This document shows positions 1-8,478 of a stretch of DNA of 36,784 nt, piece by piece. Made by a program: the position numbers and the translations under genes. Each line of letters begins with the position of its first letter. The first letter of the stretch is position 1. The notes below the pieces were generated by a model. That model did not search any database. It was not told the DNA's origin and was given only the letters and a program-made list of their open reading frames with translations. This DNA is from Desulfosporosinus sp. (lineage in GTDB: Bacteria; Bacillota; Desulfitobacteriia; Desulfitobacteriales; Desulfitobacteriaceae): assembly GCA_031292055.1 (NCBI GenBank), contig JARLHV010000004.1:1-36784 (forward strand), read 5' to 3'.

Positions 1-138
1 ACACGTTTCTTGTATCAACTCTTTTAAGCGAGCTTCAATTTTCCCAACCAAGACCTTCCGACGATATTTAGGACACCAGACCACATGATACTTGCATGAG
101 TAGACAATGTTGTTGTTAGATTTGTATTTTATATCCAT
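1..138 (-). mobile_element. tnpA: IS200/IS605-type TnpA transposase, N-terminal part (runs off window)
   Basis: The minus strand reads from an ATG at 138 to the window edge with no stop. The 46 residues include YSCKYHVVWCPKYRRKVL, the N-terminal signature of the HUH Y1 transposases of IS200/IS605 elements, which move single-stranded DNA without long terminal repeats. Only the N-terminal third is visible, so intactness cannot be judged. It lies immediately beside the broken 3' end of the neighbouring efflux gene and may have caused that truncation. Confidence 0.85.
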
Positions 139-219
139 ACTGGTATTATGCCACACATATCTATATAATACAATCAGGACCTGGAATTGCCTTATATCCC
201 CATAGTTGAAACTAGGGGC

Positions 220-1134
220 TTTACGGCAACATGTGGTAATGCCGCCGAGCCCTGCGCCCCTGACCAGCAGAACAAGGATCAGCACGATATTACTTGTGCG
301 GGACCCCGCGAACGCAAACGGAATCGTGCCGAGCACTGTGACGGCGAGGCTCACCAGGACGATGACCCGCGCGCCGATTTTATCCGTCAGGCGCCCAATC
401 CTGCTGCGTGTCAGCAGCATGCCGACCCCCTGGGATCATCATGACACCGGTCATTAAAATACTTTCACCGCGTACCTGCTGGTAGTATAAAGGGAGCAGC
501 AGCATCGCGCCGTTTGTCGCCATCCCGGATATGAACATCATGACCGTCGACACCGTAAAATTGCGGGATTGAAAAAGCCGCAGATCGATCACCGGCTCGT
601 TTTTAGTCCTCAGGGCGTAATATACATACACCGCCAGCAGCAGTACCCCCAGGAGAACCGGGACAAGCACCTCCGTATTGCCAAACCCGCCGTAGGTACC
701 CACCTGGGATATGCCGTATATGAAGAGCGCGAACATAGGTGATAACAGTAGGATTCCTATTAAATCAAACGACGTCTTTACCTTCGGCGAAACGTCTCCA
801 GAGACTAAGAACACCGTGAGCAGAAGCGTGACAAAACAGATCGGGATATTGATATAGAACGCCCAGCGCCAGCTCAGGCTGTTCAAAATGAGACCGCCCA
901 GCCCGAGAACGGCACAGCGATTCCCATGCTGAGGGCAAAGCCTGTTGTGACCCACTGGATGACGGAAACTGTTGTTTTCAGGTCAGTTGCCATAATTTTA
1001 AGCGCCACATTGACCATAGTGCTGTCCAGCAGCGACGCCAATATGCCCAGAACAAGAACAATAGAGATCCTGACCACCTTCGGATCAAGTTTCTCTCCCG
1101 CTGGCTGCACTTTGTTATTTTTTTTATCAGCCAT
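220..1134 (-). pseudogene. Decayed DHA2-family (EmrB/QacA-like) MFS drug efflux transporter
   Basis: The start at 1134 follows AAGGGAAG. The first frame gives a cytoplasmic N-terminus and the first DHA2 membrane segments, with SLLDSTMVNVAL and WVTTGFALSMGIAVPFSGW. The text then jumps to GGLILNSLSWRWAFYINIPI in another frame. The helices normally between these motifs, including the GR-rich loop, are missing, so there is an internal deletion as well as a frameshift. A second frameshift at the G-run near 431-436 moves the C-terminal part (TRSRIGRLTDKIGARV) to a third frame, and the similarity fades near 220 beside the IS200/IS605 fragment. The protein would have been a proton-coupled multidrug exporter; it cannot work now. 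It lies downstream of the AraC gene on the same strand and was probably its target. Confidence 0.8.
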
Positions 1135-1221
1135 AAACACTTCCCTTTCAAGAGATAAGAAATAAGCCTTCATTTATCTCTTTATTTTAGAAGGGGAAAC
1201 GGTTATAAGCCATACACAATT

Positions 1222-2052
1222 TTAAAATTCATACACATTCTTGCTATAAAATTCTGAGGGGCTTAATCCTTCTATTCTTTTAAATATCCTACTGAAATAG
1301 AACTCGTTGGTGTATCCCAGCTCAAATGACACTTCTTTCACCTTTTTATTGCCCTCAACAAGCAGCTCTTTAGCCTTATCAATTTTCATTTTATTAAAGT
1401 ACGTAATGATTGGATAACCCGTTGCTTCTTTGAATGCTCTGGATAAATAGAATTTGGATAATCCGGCAATCCCGGATAATTCCTCTAAAGTGACCTTACT
1501 GTTGATATTCCGGCGCATATATTCTATTATCTGGTCAATCTTCAAAGAAATAGCATGATTTCTGCTCTGCTTTATATTGTTTTGAGTAACCCAAATAAGC
1601 AATTGCCGAAGTAATGTTCCGGCGATAAACTCATAACTTGGCCCCTTGTCATTCCAAGTATCCAAGAGTTTTTCAAACAGCTCTTCCAAAGAGGTATAGT
1701 CCGTTATTTTCTGGGCCGACGGCTGGTGTAAGGTTTGGATATTCTCCCCGCACTTCCATTTTCCGTCAGGATCGAGCACCATACGCGAGCCGCTGAAATG
1801 CACCGTCATATAATGTTCGGGATTTTGAGCACGTGGTTCGATTGTTTGTTGTACACCCGAAGGAATATAGAACAGCATTCCCTTTTTTATCGAATATCTG
1901 TTTTCTCCAATCACGATATGGCCGTTCCCCTCGCAAACAAAGATCATTTCGTGATGTTGCAATGTCCTTGTAAATCCGGACGTAACTTTTCCAGGGTCCT
2001 TTAATTTTTGCCCTTTACAGTAATGGATTTGACATAATATATCTGTTACCAT
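1222..2052 (-). CDS. AraC-family transcriptional regulator with N-terminal cupin domain
   Basis: The protein has 276 residues from the ATG at 2052, chosen because GGAGG lies 5 bases upstream; an ATG 18 bases earlier lacks such a site. The N-terminal half is a cupin-like sensor (ETLQHHEMIFVCEGNGHIVI-type region, then KGMLFYIPSGVQQTIEP). The C-terminal 100 residues are a double helix-turn-helix of the AraC/XylS type: VTLEELSGIAGLSKFYLSRAF followed by the second helix pair VKEVSFELGYTNEFYFSRIFK and the usual GLSPSEFY ending. It should bind DNA in the cytoplasm and respond to an unknown small molecule. The only plausible local target, the efflux gene downstream, is broken, so the regulator may be an orphan. 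Confidence 0.88.
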   Translation of the reverse strand: MVTDILCQIHYCKGQKLKDPGKVTSGFTRTLQHHEMIFVCEGNGHIVIGENRYSIKKGMLFYIPSGVQQTIEPRAQNPEHYMTVHFSGSRMVLDPDGKWKCGENIQTLHQPSAQKITDYTSLEELFEKLLDTWNDKGPSYEFIAGTLLRQLLIWVTQNNIKQSRNHAISLKIDQIIEYMRRNINSKVTLEELSGIAGLSKFYLSRAFKEATGYPIITYFNKMKIDKAKELLVEGNKKVKEVSFELGYTNEFYFSRIFKRIEGLSPSEFYSKNVYEF

Positions 2053-2423
2053 ACTTTCCTCCAAGATCATGAGAATCTTTTAGCCGAGCACAGCAAAAAT
2101 TGCCAAAGCTATTGTAAAAATTTCACATACTGAATATGTTCCTACGTTCGACCTATTCCCTAAAACTTTCTAAACCAAAACCTCAGAACCTGTTTCCGCG
2201 TTACTAGGTGGTCCTATCAACCCTTTCACATAATTTACCCCATAGCTCTCAAACCCTCACCACAAGCCACTCTCAGCTGTCTTTCTTGCGAAAATAGAAT
2301 TTTCATACCACCCTGTGAACCGACAGGTTCATGAAGGTTTCTTTTGCAGACAACTAACCCGTCTCAACGTGCCCTGTCTGTATAAAAGAGCTATAATTAT
2401 ATCCTTAAAATGGGCATGAAAAA
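2053..2423. other. Intergenic stretch, nothing recognised
   Basis: About 370 bases between the AraC gene and the terminator of the SecB-like gene. I see no convincing reading frame or RNA gene. A minus-strand promoter for the AraC gene presumably lies in the left part, but no clear -35/-10 pair stands out. Confidence 0.5.
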
Positions 2424-2443
2424 GCACCTCGATAATGAGATGC
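2424..2443 (-). terminator. Rho-independent terminator after the SecB-like gene
   Basis: On the minus strand GCATCTC and GAGGTGC form a 7-bp stem with one G-T pair and a 6-base loop, followed by TTTTT. It sits just beyond the stop at 2449 and would end the three-gene toxin-antitoxin-chaperone operon. Confidence 0.7.
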
Positions 2444-2448
2444 AGAAT

Positions 2449-2856
2449 CTATTCGCAAAAATTCACTAAGGGAATTACAAGTGGCGGCATATTTCCTTCT
2501 ACAGTAATTAAAGTGATAATTGGTCGGATGTAGCTATATAATATAGCAGGAGCATTTTGCGTCAACATAATTTCTAATATCTCAGGAGTTCCTTCTAATT
2601 TATCATCCCACTTAAAACGTCCTTCTATCTCTATATTGATTTGAAACGGCACAGAAGAAATATCCTTTAAAGTAAATATACCAACGTTTAAAACAATAAT
2701 TGATTCATGTATTTCCTTGTCATTACTTTTGATTACTTGAATATTATTATTCAATTCAAGAACTAATTCATCTTTAAAAAAATATTTTTCATTACTTTCA
2801 TAAGAAATTTTTGAAACTTTAGGTTTTCCAATTAATTGAAAACTACTTTCTTTCAA
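2449..2856 (-). CDS. SecB-like chaperone associated with a toxin-antitoxin module
   Basis: The protein has 135 residues from a TTG at 2856, with GGGGG 9 bases upstream. The C-terminal half shows the SecB-like pattern: an acidic beta-sheet region (NIEIEGRFKWDD), then LYSYIRPIITLITVEG and MPPLVIPLVNF, equivalent to the SecB helix and its conserved PP-LP-xNF ending. Firmicutes lack the general export SecB, and SecB-like proteins there are typically attached to toxin-antitoxin operons, where they protect the antitoxin (TAC systems). It is the last gene of this operon, 14 bases after the antitoxin gene. Role by family and context: holdase for the antitoxin upstream; not shown directly. Confidence 0.7.
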   Translation of the reverse strand: MKESSFQLIGKPKVSKISYESNEKYFFKDELVLELNNNIQVIKSNDKEIHESIIVLNVGIFTLKDISSVPFQINIEIEGRFKWDDKLEGTPEILEIMLTQNAPAILYSYIRPIITLITVEGNMPPLVIPLVNFCE

Positions 2857-2870
2857 AATCCATGTCCCCC

Positions 2871-3545
2871 TTAGTAGGCAGCTAAAATTAAAATAGGTGG
2901 ATTTTCAATAAAAACTGGCTCTGAAAGGTATGAAAAATTACTACATATTTCATTTTTATATGTCGGTTTAATGTATTTTTCATCATGTGCATTAACTAAT
3001 TTCATCTCACTAACCCTAATATTTGTAGTAATCGTTTTAATATAATATGGATTATTTTTCATATTATATTGTTCCAAAGCTTTTTGATAATATTGAGAAT
3101 ATAGCTTTGGAGAAATTCTTTCCTTAGCCCTTTCAAGCATTTCTAAAAACCATTTAGGATCTGAATCGATTTTACTTAAAATATCATCATGTGCCTTATT
3201 CTGAATTTGATGATTTTCATATCTAGTTATTGTAGCTTTTCCCCAATTAAGAATTTCCGAAAATTCTTTTTGGCTAATTCCATATTTCTCTCTTATATTC
3301 TTAATATCATTTGATGTTAATAAGCCAACTTTTCTTCGATATGCATCTTTCATCGCAAGACGGTTAGTTCGAATCATATCTTCAGTTTCAATATACTCTT
3401 GTGAATCTGCGCAATACTCATAGGTGGATATAAACTCCACTTCTAGATCCTTATATATTTCCTGCTCTTCTACTTCTACAATATTTACATTGTGTTCTTC
3501 CATACAGCTGAGACAGAGTCTTTGTTCAGTTTTTAAAATTTTCAT
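2871..3545 (-). CDS. MqsA-like antitoxin: N-terminal zinc-finger region, HTH domain, hydrophobic C-terminal tail
   Basis: The protein has 224 residues from the ATG at 3545, preceded by GAGGTGA; upstream in-frame starts lie inside the toxin gene. It begins with a CLSC pair and a later YC, the YgiT/MqsA type of zinc finger, of which three cysteines are visible. A helix-turn-helix follows (IREKYGISQKEFSEILNWG, ATITRYENHQIQNKAHDD), which should bind the operon promoter. Unlike E. coli MqsA (131 residues) it has a long C-terminal extension ending SEPVFIENPPILILAAY, hydrophobic and proline-rich. In TAC antitoxins such a tail is the chaperone-addiction segment that SecB binds. It follows the toxin stop by one base and precedes the SecB-like gene by 14, so the three are translated together. 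Confidence 0.7.
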   Translation of the reverse strand: MKILKTEQRLCLSCMEEHNVNIVEVEEQEIYKDLEVEFISTYEYCADSQEYIETEDMIRTNRLAMKDAYRRKVGLLTSNDIKNIREKYGISQKEFSEILNWGKATITRYENHQIQNKAHDDILSKIDSDPKWFLEMLERAKERISPKLYSQYYQKALEQYNMKNNPYYIKTITTNIRVSEMKLVNAHDEKYIKPTYKNEICSNFSYLSEPVFIENPPILILAAY

Positions 3546-3546
3546 T

Positions 3547-4002
3547 CTACTCACCTCTATTTTTATTATATGGAAAATTGCTATATACAAACACTCTTTC
3601 CGCAAAATGAAAAGACATGACAAAAATAGCACTACCAGACGCGGTTAAAAGCTCGACTCTGATTTTAATATATACATCTTCATGAGAGTATTTTTTACCA
3701 AATACTCTCATATCTGATTTTTTGAGAAATCTTGTATCTTTTACAGTTTCAATATAATTCTCTACAGTAAGAAATACTAATTCACGTTTTAAAACTTCTA
3801 CTTCATCTTCATCTGGAAATAGGTTCGATAAGGTATATCTGTTCGTATATCTTATATCCCTGTTCTCATCAACTATCCGATCTTTTTGATAATTGATCTT
3901 GGCTTGACCACTCTTTAATGCATAACTCAGCCGATCTAAATATGTCGTGACTTCAACTTCATTTTCAATTCTTTTTACTTCATATGATTTAATTTTCTTC
4001 AT
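3547..4002 (-). CDS. Probable MqsR-like mRNA-cleaving toxin of a TAC operon
   Basis: The protein has 151 residues from the ATG at 4002 with GGAG 7 bases upstream. The order YLDRLSYALKSGQAKINYQK, a central acidic stretch, then EDVYIKIRVELL and IFVMSFHFAE resembles the MqsR/RelE fold, in which the last strands form the ribonuclease core. It is longer than E. coli MqsR (98 residues). The family call rests on this similarity and on the MqsA-like antitoxin immediately downstream. Toxin-first gene order is also typical of mqsRA. It would act in the cytoplasm by cutting mRNA when the antitoxin is lost. A different RelE-like toxin family is possible. Confidence 0.6.
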   Translation of the reverse strand: MKKIKSYEVKRIENEVEVTTYLDRLSYALKSGQAKINYQKDRIVDENRDIRYTNRYTLSNLFPDEDEVEVLKRELVFLTVENYIETVKDTRFLKKSDMRVFGKKYSHEDVYIKIRVELLTASGSAIFVMSFHFAERVFVYSNFPYNKNRGE

Positions 4003-4392
4003 TATAACACTCCAAAAAAATAGTGTCAATTTCTCCGGTATCAAATGATACCAAGGTGATTAGAGATTTAAGAATACATTATCTAACAGTTATCTCATAT
4101 AATGAAATATTCAACAAGATACTCTTTTTAGTGAGGGATTATTATGATAACTTACACTAACCCCCTATCCTACTATTAATGAAGTAAAATAAAGGACATT
4201 GTTAATATTTTTAACTTGAGAAAATTTGGAATTTAATCTAAAAATAACAGGCTTAAGTCCAGGAAAAGCGGAAAACAAAATAACTATAAACGTATTACGA
4301 CATCCTCTATGAACCAACCTTCAATAAGATCATTAGAGGAAAAACAACCATTTGAGAGAATTTAAAAGTAAAACTATATGGGAGATGACGTT

Positions 4393-4794
4393 ATGCAATT
4401 AAAGGGGGATAAGTCGGAAAAGGATTGGCACGAAGAGATAATTAAATATGGTGCGACTGAAGAAGATATTGAAAATGAAAGAAGGGACTTGACAAGAAAA
4501 TTTGGTACTTATAGTGAGGAAGATGTTATAGCATCAATATTCAATCATCTTATATTTAAACAAATAGAAAAAGGTGATCATCTTCTTGAAGGTAAACTAC
4601 ATTATTCAAGAGCAATATTTTTACAAGGGACAGACCGTAATCCCAATATCGAAATAAAACTGGCATTAAGTGCGATGTTGCAATATTTCAAACACTTAGG
4701 AGTAAAAAAGGTTAGAGTCGATGCTAGTAAATGCTGCATTGAGTGCAAAAAACTTGATGGAGAAATTTATATCATTGGTAATGCTATAAAATAG
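4393..4794 (+). CDS. Hypothetical protein, small acidic cytosolic
   Basis: I do not recognise this 133-residue protein. The ATG at 4393 is preferred over one at 4378 because GGGAG lies 8 bases before it. There is no signal peptide or membrane segment. The sequence is charged and helical in its first half (KDWHEEIIKYGATEEDIENE), with a region of alternating hydrophobics near the middle and a Cys-rich point near the end (ASKCCIECKKLDGEIYIIG), which might bind a metal. It lies alone between the toxin operon and the HNH gene, 120 bases from the latter on the same strand, so the two could form a small transcript. Confidence 0.55.
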   Translation: MQLKGDKSEKDWHEEIIKYGATEEDIENERRDLTRKFGTYSEEDVIASIFNHLIFKQIEKGDHLLEGKLHYSRAIFLQGTDRNPNIEIKLALSAMLQYFKHLGVKKVRVDASKCCIECKKLDGEIYIIGNAIK

Positions 4795-4914
4795 ATGCCT
4801 GTTCCTAATAAGAAATGCACTCTTAAAGTATTCGACCAAAAACATAGTTTTTGCCGTTGTTTGTATTTAGCTCATATTGAATGACTTTCGTTCATGTAAT
4901 TAAGGGATGAACTT

Positions 4915-5679
4915 ATGGCTATAGCTGATAAAGTAAGAAAAATGTTATGGGGTCGTTCGGGAAACCTATGTGCTATTTGTAGACAAATATTAGTAATTGA
5001 CGCACCTCCATTTGATGTGGATTCGGTTGTGGGTGAGGAATGTCATATTATTTCTAGACAAGAACATGGACCAAGGAATGATCCGACATTTGACAAGAAC
5101 CTTATTGACTCATACGATAATTTGCTATTACTTTGTTCTGTTCACCATAAAATGATTGATGACCAGGGGGAAACTTATACGGTTGATATTCTGCATAAAA
5201 TCAAAATTAATCATGAAAAGTGGGTAACAGAAAGACTTGGTAACCAACCAAAGAAAGTTGAAATTAAAAGGATGTATGAAAATATTCCAGAATACCTCGT
5301 AAGAGTTGAATCCGGTAAAGAACTTTTTGATATTTTATATGAAGCGCATTCATATGGGTTCGATAACGATGAACTGAAGACCGAGGATGAAGTAGAATTT
5401 GTAGGTAGTTTCTTTCAAACTTTACAGAACTGTGGGGAGCTCAGTGCAGACTTTGAATCTTATGACAGAGTTAGAGTAGGTTTTGAACTGACAAGTGAGA
5501 TAAATAAGCTTGAACATATGGGCTTTTGGGTGTTTGGTGGTATAGAAATTCAAGAGTTGAGAGGTGGAACTTATGAGCCGTCAAATTGGAAAGCAGCAAT
5601 TGTCAAAGTATTAAGAGCTACAAATAAATCGATTTTAAAGAAACTTTGGATAATGCAAGAATTCATCACGCAAAACTGA
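4915..5679 (+). pseudogene. HNH-endonuclease-like protein, 3' end replaced by an IS630 remnant
   Basis: The reading frame starts at an ATG at 4915 preceded by AAGGGATG. Residues 1-80 form an HNH-type zinc/nuclease module: CAIC near residue 19, ECHII near 42, then NLLLLCSVHHKMID near 70, supplying the expected Cys, His and Asn positions. The remaining 160 residues are soluble and unrecognised; a domain after the HNH could sense a ligand or partner. The last ten codons (from about 5640) read into the transposase DNA in the wrong frame, so the natural C-terminus is lost. HNH proteins of this size are common in defence islands, in keeping with the toxin-antitoxin neighbours, but that role is inference. 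Confidence 0.65.
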
Positions 5680-5909
5680 TTCAGCCATTTTTAGAAGAAC
5701 ATAATGAAAAACTCACGTTAATGTTTCTGCCACCGTATAGTCCTAACTTGAATTTGATCGAAGGCTTGTGGAAGTGGATGAAAGAAAGGGTAATTTACAA
5801 TGTTTTTTACAAAACCGTTACTGAAATCAGGAAAAATGTAGAGGCATTTATTACCGCTATTAATGATGAGCCGCAAGCTGTCATACAAAGGCTCTGCTGT
5901 AAATTCTAG
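5646..5909 (+). mobile_element. IS630-family transposase, C-terminal remnant
   Basis: The frame gives LDNARIHHAKLIQPFL, MFLPPYSPNLNLIEGLWKWMK and an ordinary C-terminus with a stop at 5909. These are the second Asp and the Glu of the DDE site of IS630/Tc1-like transposases (DNARIHHA and NLIEGLWKWMK). The N-terminal DNA-binding domain and first Asp are missing, so it is inactive. The remnant begins exactly where the HNH gene is interrupted. Confidence 0.88.
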
Positions 5910-6034
5910 CAATTAAAATTATTTAATTCAACTTATATATCCAGATTTCCTTTATTTAAACCTTTTAACGATGCCTATACTTTTTAACGAAAGGTAAGAA
6001 TTTCGCCTTAGGAAGGTGCATCTTTTAACCTAAA

Positions 6035-6072
6035 AAGGCTAGGAATTGGTCAACTAACCAACTCCCAGCCTT
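6035..6072 (-). terminator. Terminator after the mazEF operon
   Basis: On the minus strand AAGGCT pairs with AGCCTT, with a second inner stem (TTGGT/ACCAA), followed by a T-run. It lies 22 bases past the MazF stop. Confidence 0.65.
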
Positions 6073-6093
6073 ATTCAATCCCCATTAAAAGAC

Positions 6094-6432
6094 TCACTTT
6101 ATGATCGCCTCTAGTTTAAGAATAACCTCTTCAATCGTTTCTTCCGGAACTTTGCATATAAAACTCGCGTTTCTACCTCTCCAGTCTAGGGATTTAATCT
6201 GGTCTGCCAAAACAACGCCTCTAATTTCTAATTCCTCCGGAAGTTTAACTTCAAATGGCAATCCCTTCACCCGGCTTGTGATCCGGCAAAAAATACCCAT
6301 CCCGGTTTTATTATTGTATTCCTTTGCAGATAAAGCCAAGGCTGGTCTAGTTCCTTGTTGCTCATACCCGACCTGTGGATTTAACCGAATCCATACTATG
6401 TCACCGCGTTCCGGTGCGTACTGGCTCACCAT
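6094..6432 (-). CDS. mazF: MazF/PemK-type endoribonuclease toxin
   Basis: The protein has 112 residues from the ATG at 6432 (GGGAGGAG 4 bases upstream). The order is typical of the family: ERGDIVWIRLNPQVGYEQQGTRPALALS at the N-terminus carries the GxEQ-x-RP motif with the catalytic Arg, followed by ITSRVKGLPFEV and LADQIKSLDWRGR. The toxin cuts single-stranded mRNA at short sequence motifs. It overlaps the antitoxin gene by 7 bases, so the two are translationally coupled. All family landmarks are present and it should be functional. Confidence 0.92.
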   Translation of the reverse strand: MVSQYAPERGDIVWIRLNPQVGYEQQGTRPALALSAKEYNNKTGMGIFCRITSRVKGLPFEVKLPEELEIRGVVLADQIKSLDWRGRNASFICKVPEETIEEVILKLEAIIK

Positions 6433-6659
6433 GTCTCTCCTCCCACTGGCTTTCCCCAATCTATCTCTTCCGGCTCGTATTCATCAGGAATTTGGGCAAG
6501 TAACTCTTTCAAGTTGTATTTTTTTCGGGTGATTATGATCTTTTCCCCATCAAGTTCAACATCAATTGGGGTCCCGTCATTGATTTTTATTGAACTAGCC
6601 ATAGAAGCTGGAATCCTTATGCCAATGCTATTTCCCCATTTCCGGGCCATTGCTTCCAT
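6426..6659 (-). CDS. mazE: MazE-type antitoxin (AbrB-fold)
   Basis: The protein has 77 residues from the ATG at 6659, with GAGGGG upstream. It opens with the AbrB/MazE swapped-hairpin sequence (ARKWGNSIGIRIPASMASSI, then KINDGTPIDVELDGEKIIITR) and ends in an acidic tail (PDEYEPEEIDWGK) of the type that fills the MazF active groove. It should bind its own promoter and neutralise the toxin encoded immediately downstream. Longer upstream frames have no ribosome binding site. Confidence 0.9.
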   Translation of the reverse strand: MEAMARKWGNSIGIRIPASMASSIKINDGTPIDVELDGEKIIITRKKYNLKELLAQIPDEYEPEEIDWGKPVGGETW

Positions 6660-6737
6660 AGTATCCCCTCTTTCTCTCATTGTGTTTATACAAAGTATAA
6701 ACAATTTTATGTAATTTATCAAATTTTCTTCATGGGT

Positions 6738-6976
6738 TATCGTTTGAACATCAAAGCAAAGAGAGACTTTGAGAGGTCACCCCATTCTTTTTCCAATTTA
6801 TAGTCAGTCCCATTAACCATAAACAGCACGGAAGCAGACGCAAAATCCTCATGGAGAAAAGGGTAGTACCTATTTGTGAATTCCCTGTCCTTAACAGTAT
6901 TCTTTTTCAACTTAATGGTTTTAAAGAGCGTTAATACATGAAGGAACAGCGGATAGGCACCTCTATGTAATGAAGA
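6738..6976 (-). pseudogene. 3' remnant of an unrecognised gene
   Basis: The minus strand is open for about 78 codons from a TGA near 6977 to a TAA near 6738 with no start codon or ribosome binding site. The text (for example YPLFLHVLTLFKTIKL, NRYYPFLHEDFASASVLFMV) looks like the end of a real protein rather than chance. I do not recognise the family. Confidence 0.3.
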
Positions 6977-7044
6977 TCAGCGAAGCAAATTTAAAAATAC
7001 CATTATTAATTTCCCATGTAAGCAATCTTTTATTTAGAAAAAAA

Positions 7045-7066
7045 CGCACTTGATTTCGCGAGTGCG
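7045..7066 (-). terminator. Terminator of the polyferredoxin operon
   Basis: On the minus strand CGCACT and AGTGCG form a stem with a 10-base loop, followed by a run of seven T. It lies 63 bases beyond the stop of the membrane ferredoxin gene. Confidence 0.8.
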
Positions 7067-7128
7067 CTCAAGCATCAAACATGAATGTGTTCCTCGTCTT
7101 ACCTCAATCTGACCTCCGGCTTCAGAAT

Positions 7129-8478
7129 CTACATGCGCATTGACATTCTTACTGTAAAGGTAAGGAAATTTAGTATACCGAAAAGTAAAATGACTGTTAA
7201 ATAAGGCATAGAGACCGATAATGCTTTACTTACTCCATAGTTCTTCTTGGCAATTCTATAAGACGCGTAAAGGGAACCAAGAGTTCCGATAATGACTAAG
7301 AAGTATTGCATTATTTGAATTGTCGGATCAGGAATGAATGAGGTTGATCCTTCAATATGAACCCCGAACAGTCCCATGAAAGTATAGTAGGTTGCCTTTC
7401 CTTCCGCAAGAAGATGGAACAAGTTATGGGCCATGTGGGAAGCAAGGTCAAGAGGAATGACCGCATATCCAAAACGCGCAAAGCCATTACGCAGTGTCTC
7501 ACCTGTGAACCGTTTGGAAATAGCAGTTGCTGCGAAAAGCAGTAATACCGGAGTCGCCATTGCGATGACAAAGAGGATCGTAAAGGCGATATCTTGATTG
7601 ATACCTAGAGTTAGTTCTACCCATTTTAGAAAGGATGGATAAAAGTCTAGCATAGTAATATTTTGGACAAATACAATCCCAACGATGACAATCGCCAAGA
7701 AAGACTCTTCAAAATGCGCTCTAGTCATCGACCAAAACTCACTGGTTGGTTTGCGTGGAGTTATACGAATTGAATCATTGGGGCAACTTTTAATGCAGTT
7801 TCCACAAAGATTACAATTGGCGTTGCTTTCCATAGTCATCGGGAACTCAAACATAGGACATCCAGGTACCTTATCGTTACCTTTATAGCAATCCTTTGTT
7901 TTGCAGGTTTTACAAGTATCCTTGTCTGCGCGAAGCTCCAACATCGATGCACGGCTATAATTCGCCGACAAACTCCCAAGAAAACATAAATATCTGCACC
8001 ACACGCGTCGTTCGAAGAGTAGAGCGCTCACCATTACGCCACCTAAAATGAGTAATAAGAGTGTTCCTGATCCTCTGGGAGATTCTACAATCCCCCAAAT
8101 GTGATCGGACCAAGTGATTAGAATAAAAGTAATATCGATGATCCAAAGACCGTACTTGCGGATAAAGTTTGGAACCTTCATATTGGCACCAAATAGTTTT
8201 TGGGTTAGATCGCTAACCCAGCCAAAAGGGCAAATTCCACACCAGAACCGACCAAGTATAAAAAAGAAAAAAGGGATTAACGGCCACCAAAGAACCCAAG
8301 TTGCGGCAGAACCAAAGTTTTCGCCGATGCTTGTTGGACCTGCCAAAGTTTCTACCATAATTACCCCAAAAACTAAAACGGTGATCCATTGGAATATTTT
8401 TGGGTATAAGGAGCTTTTAAGGAAACGTTTGAGCAAAGGATAATTGAGAAAGTTTATGGGCTGTTTGCTAGAAGGCAT
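7129..8478 (-). CDS. Membrane-bound 4Fe-4S polyferredoxin (NapH/CcoG-like)
   Basis: The protein has 449 residues. Several N-terminal membrane helices carry the family signature WCGICPFGW (near residue 82) and WCRYLCFLG (near 163), which bind or guide electrons in NapH/NosR/CcoG-type proteins. A soluble segment follows with a Cys cluster (CKTCKTKDC) and a full 4Fe-4S motif CNLCGNCIKSCP. The C-terminal half has about six more helices, which is longer than NapH and suggests a membrane electron carrier with its own partner domain. Likely role: passing quinol electrons across the membrane to a metalloprotein or for metal reduction or maturation. It begins right after the stop of the YtkA-like gene, so the two form an operon. 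Confidence 0.8.
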   Translation of the reverse strand: MPSSKQPINFLNYPLLKRFLKSSLYPKIFQWITVLVFGVIMVETLAGPTSIGENFGSAATWVLWWPLIPFFFFILGRFWCGICPFGWVSDLTQKLFGANMKVPNFIRKYGLWIIDITFILITWSDHIWGIVESPRGSGTLLLLILGGVMVSALLFERRVWCRYLCFLGSLSANYSRASMLELRADKDTCKTCKTKDCYKGNDKVPGCPMFEFPMTMESNANCNLCGNCIKSCPNDSIRITPRKPTSEFWSMTRAHFEESFLAIVIVGIVFVQNITMLDFYPSFLKWVELTLGINQDIAFTILFVIAMATPVLLLFAATAISKRFTGETLRNGFARFGYAVIPLDLASHMAHNLFHLLAEGKATYYTFMGLFGVHIEGSTSFIPDPTIQIMQYFLVIIGTLGSLYASYRIAKKNYGVSKALSVSMPYLTVILLFGILNFLTFTVRMSMRM

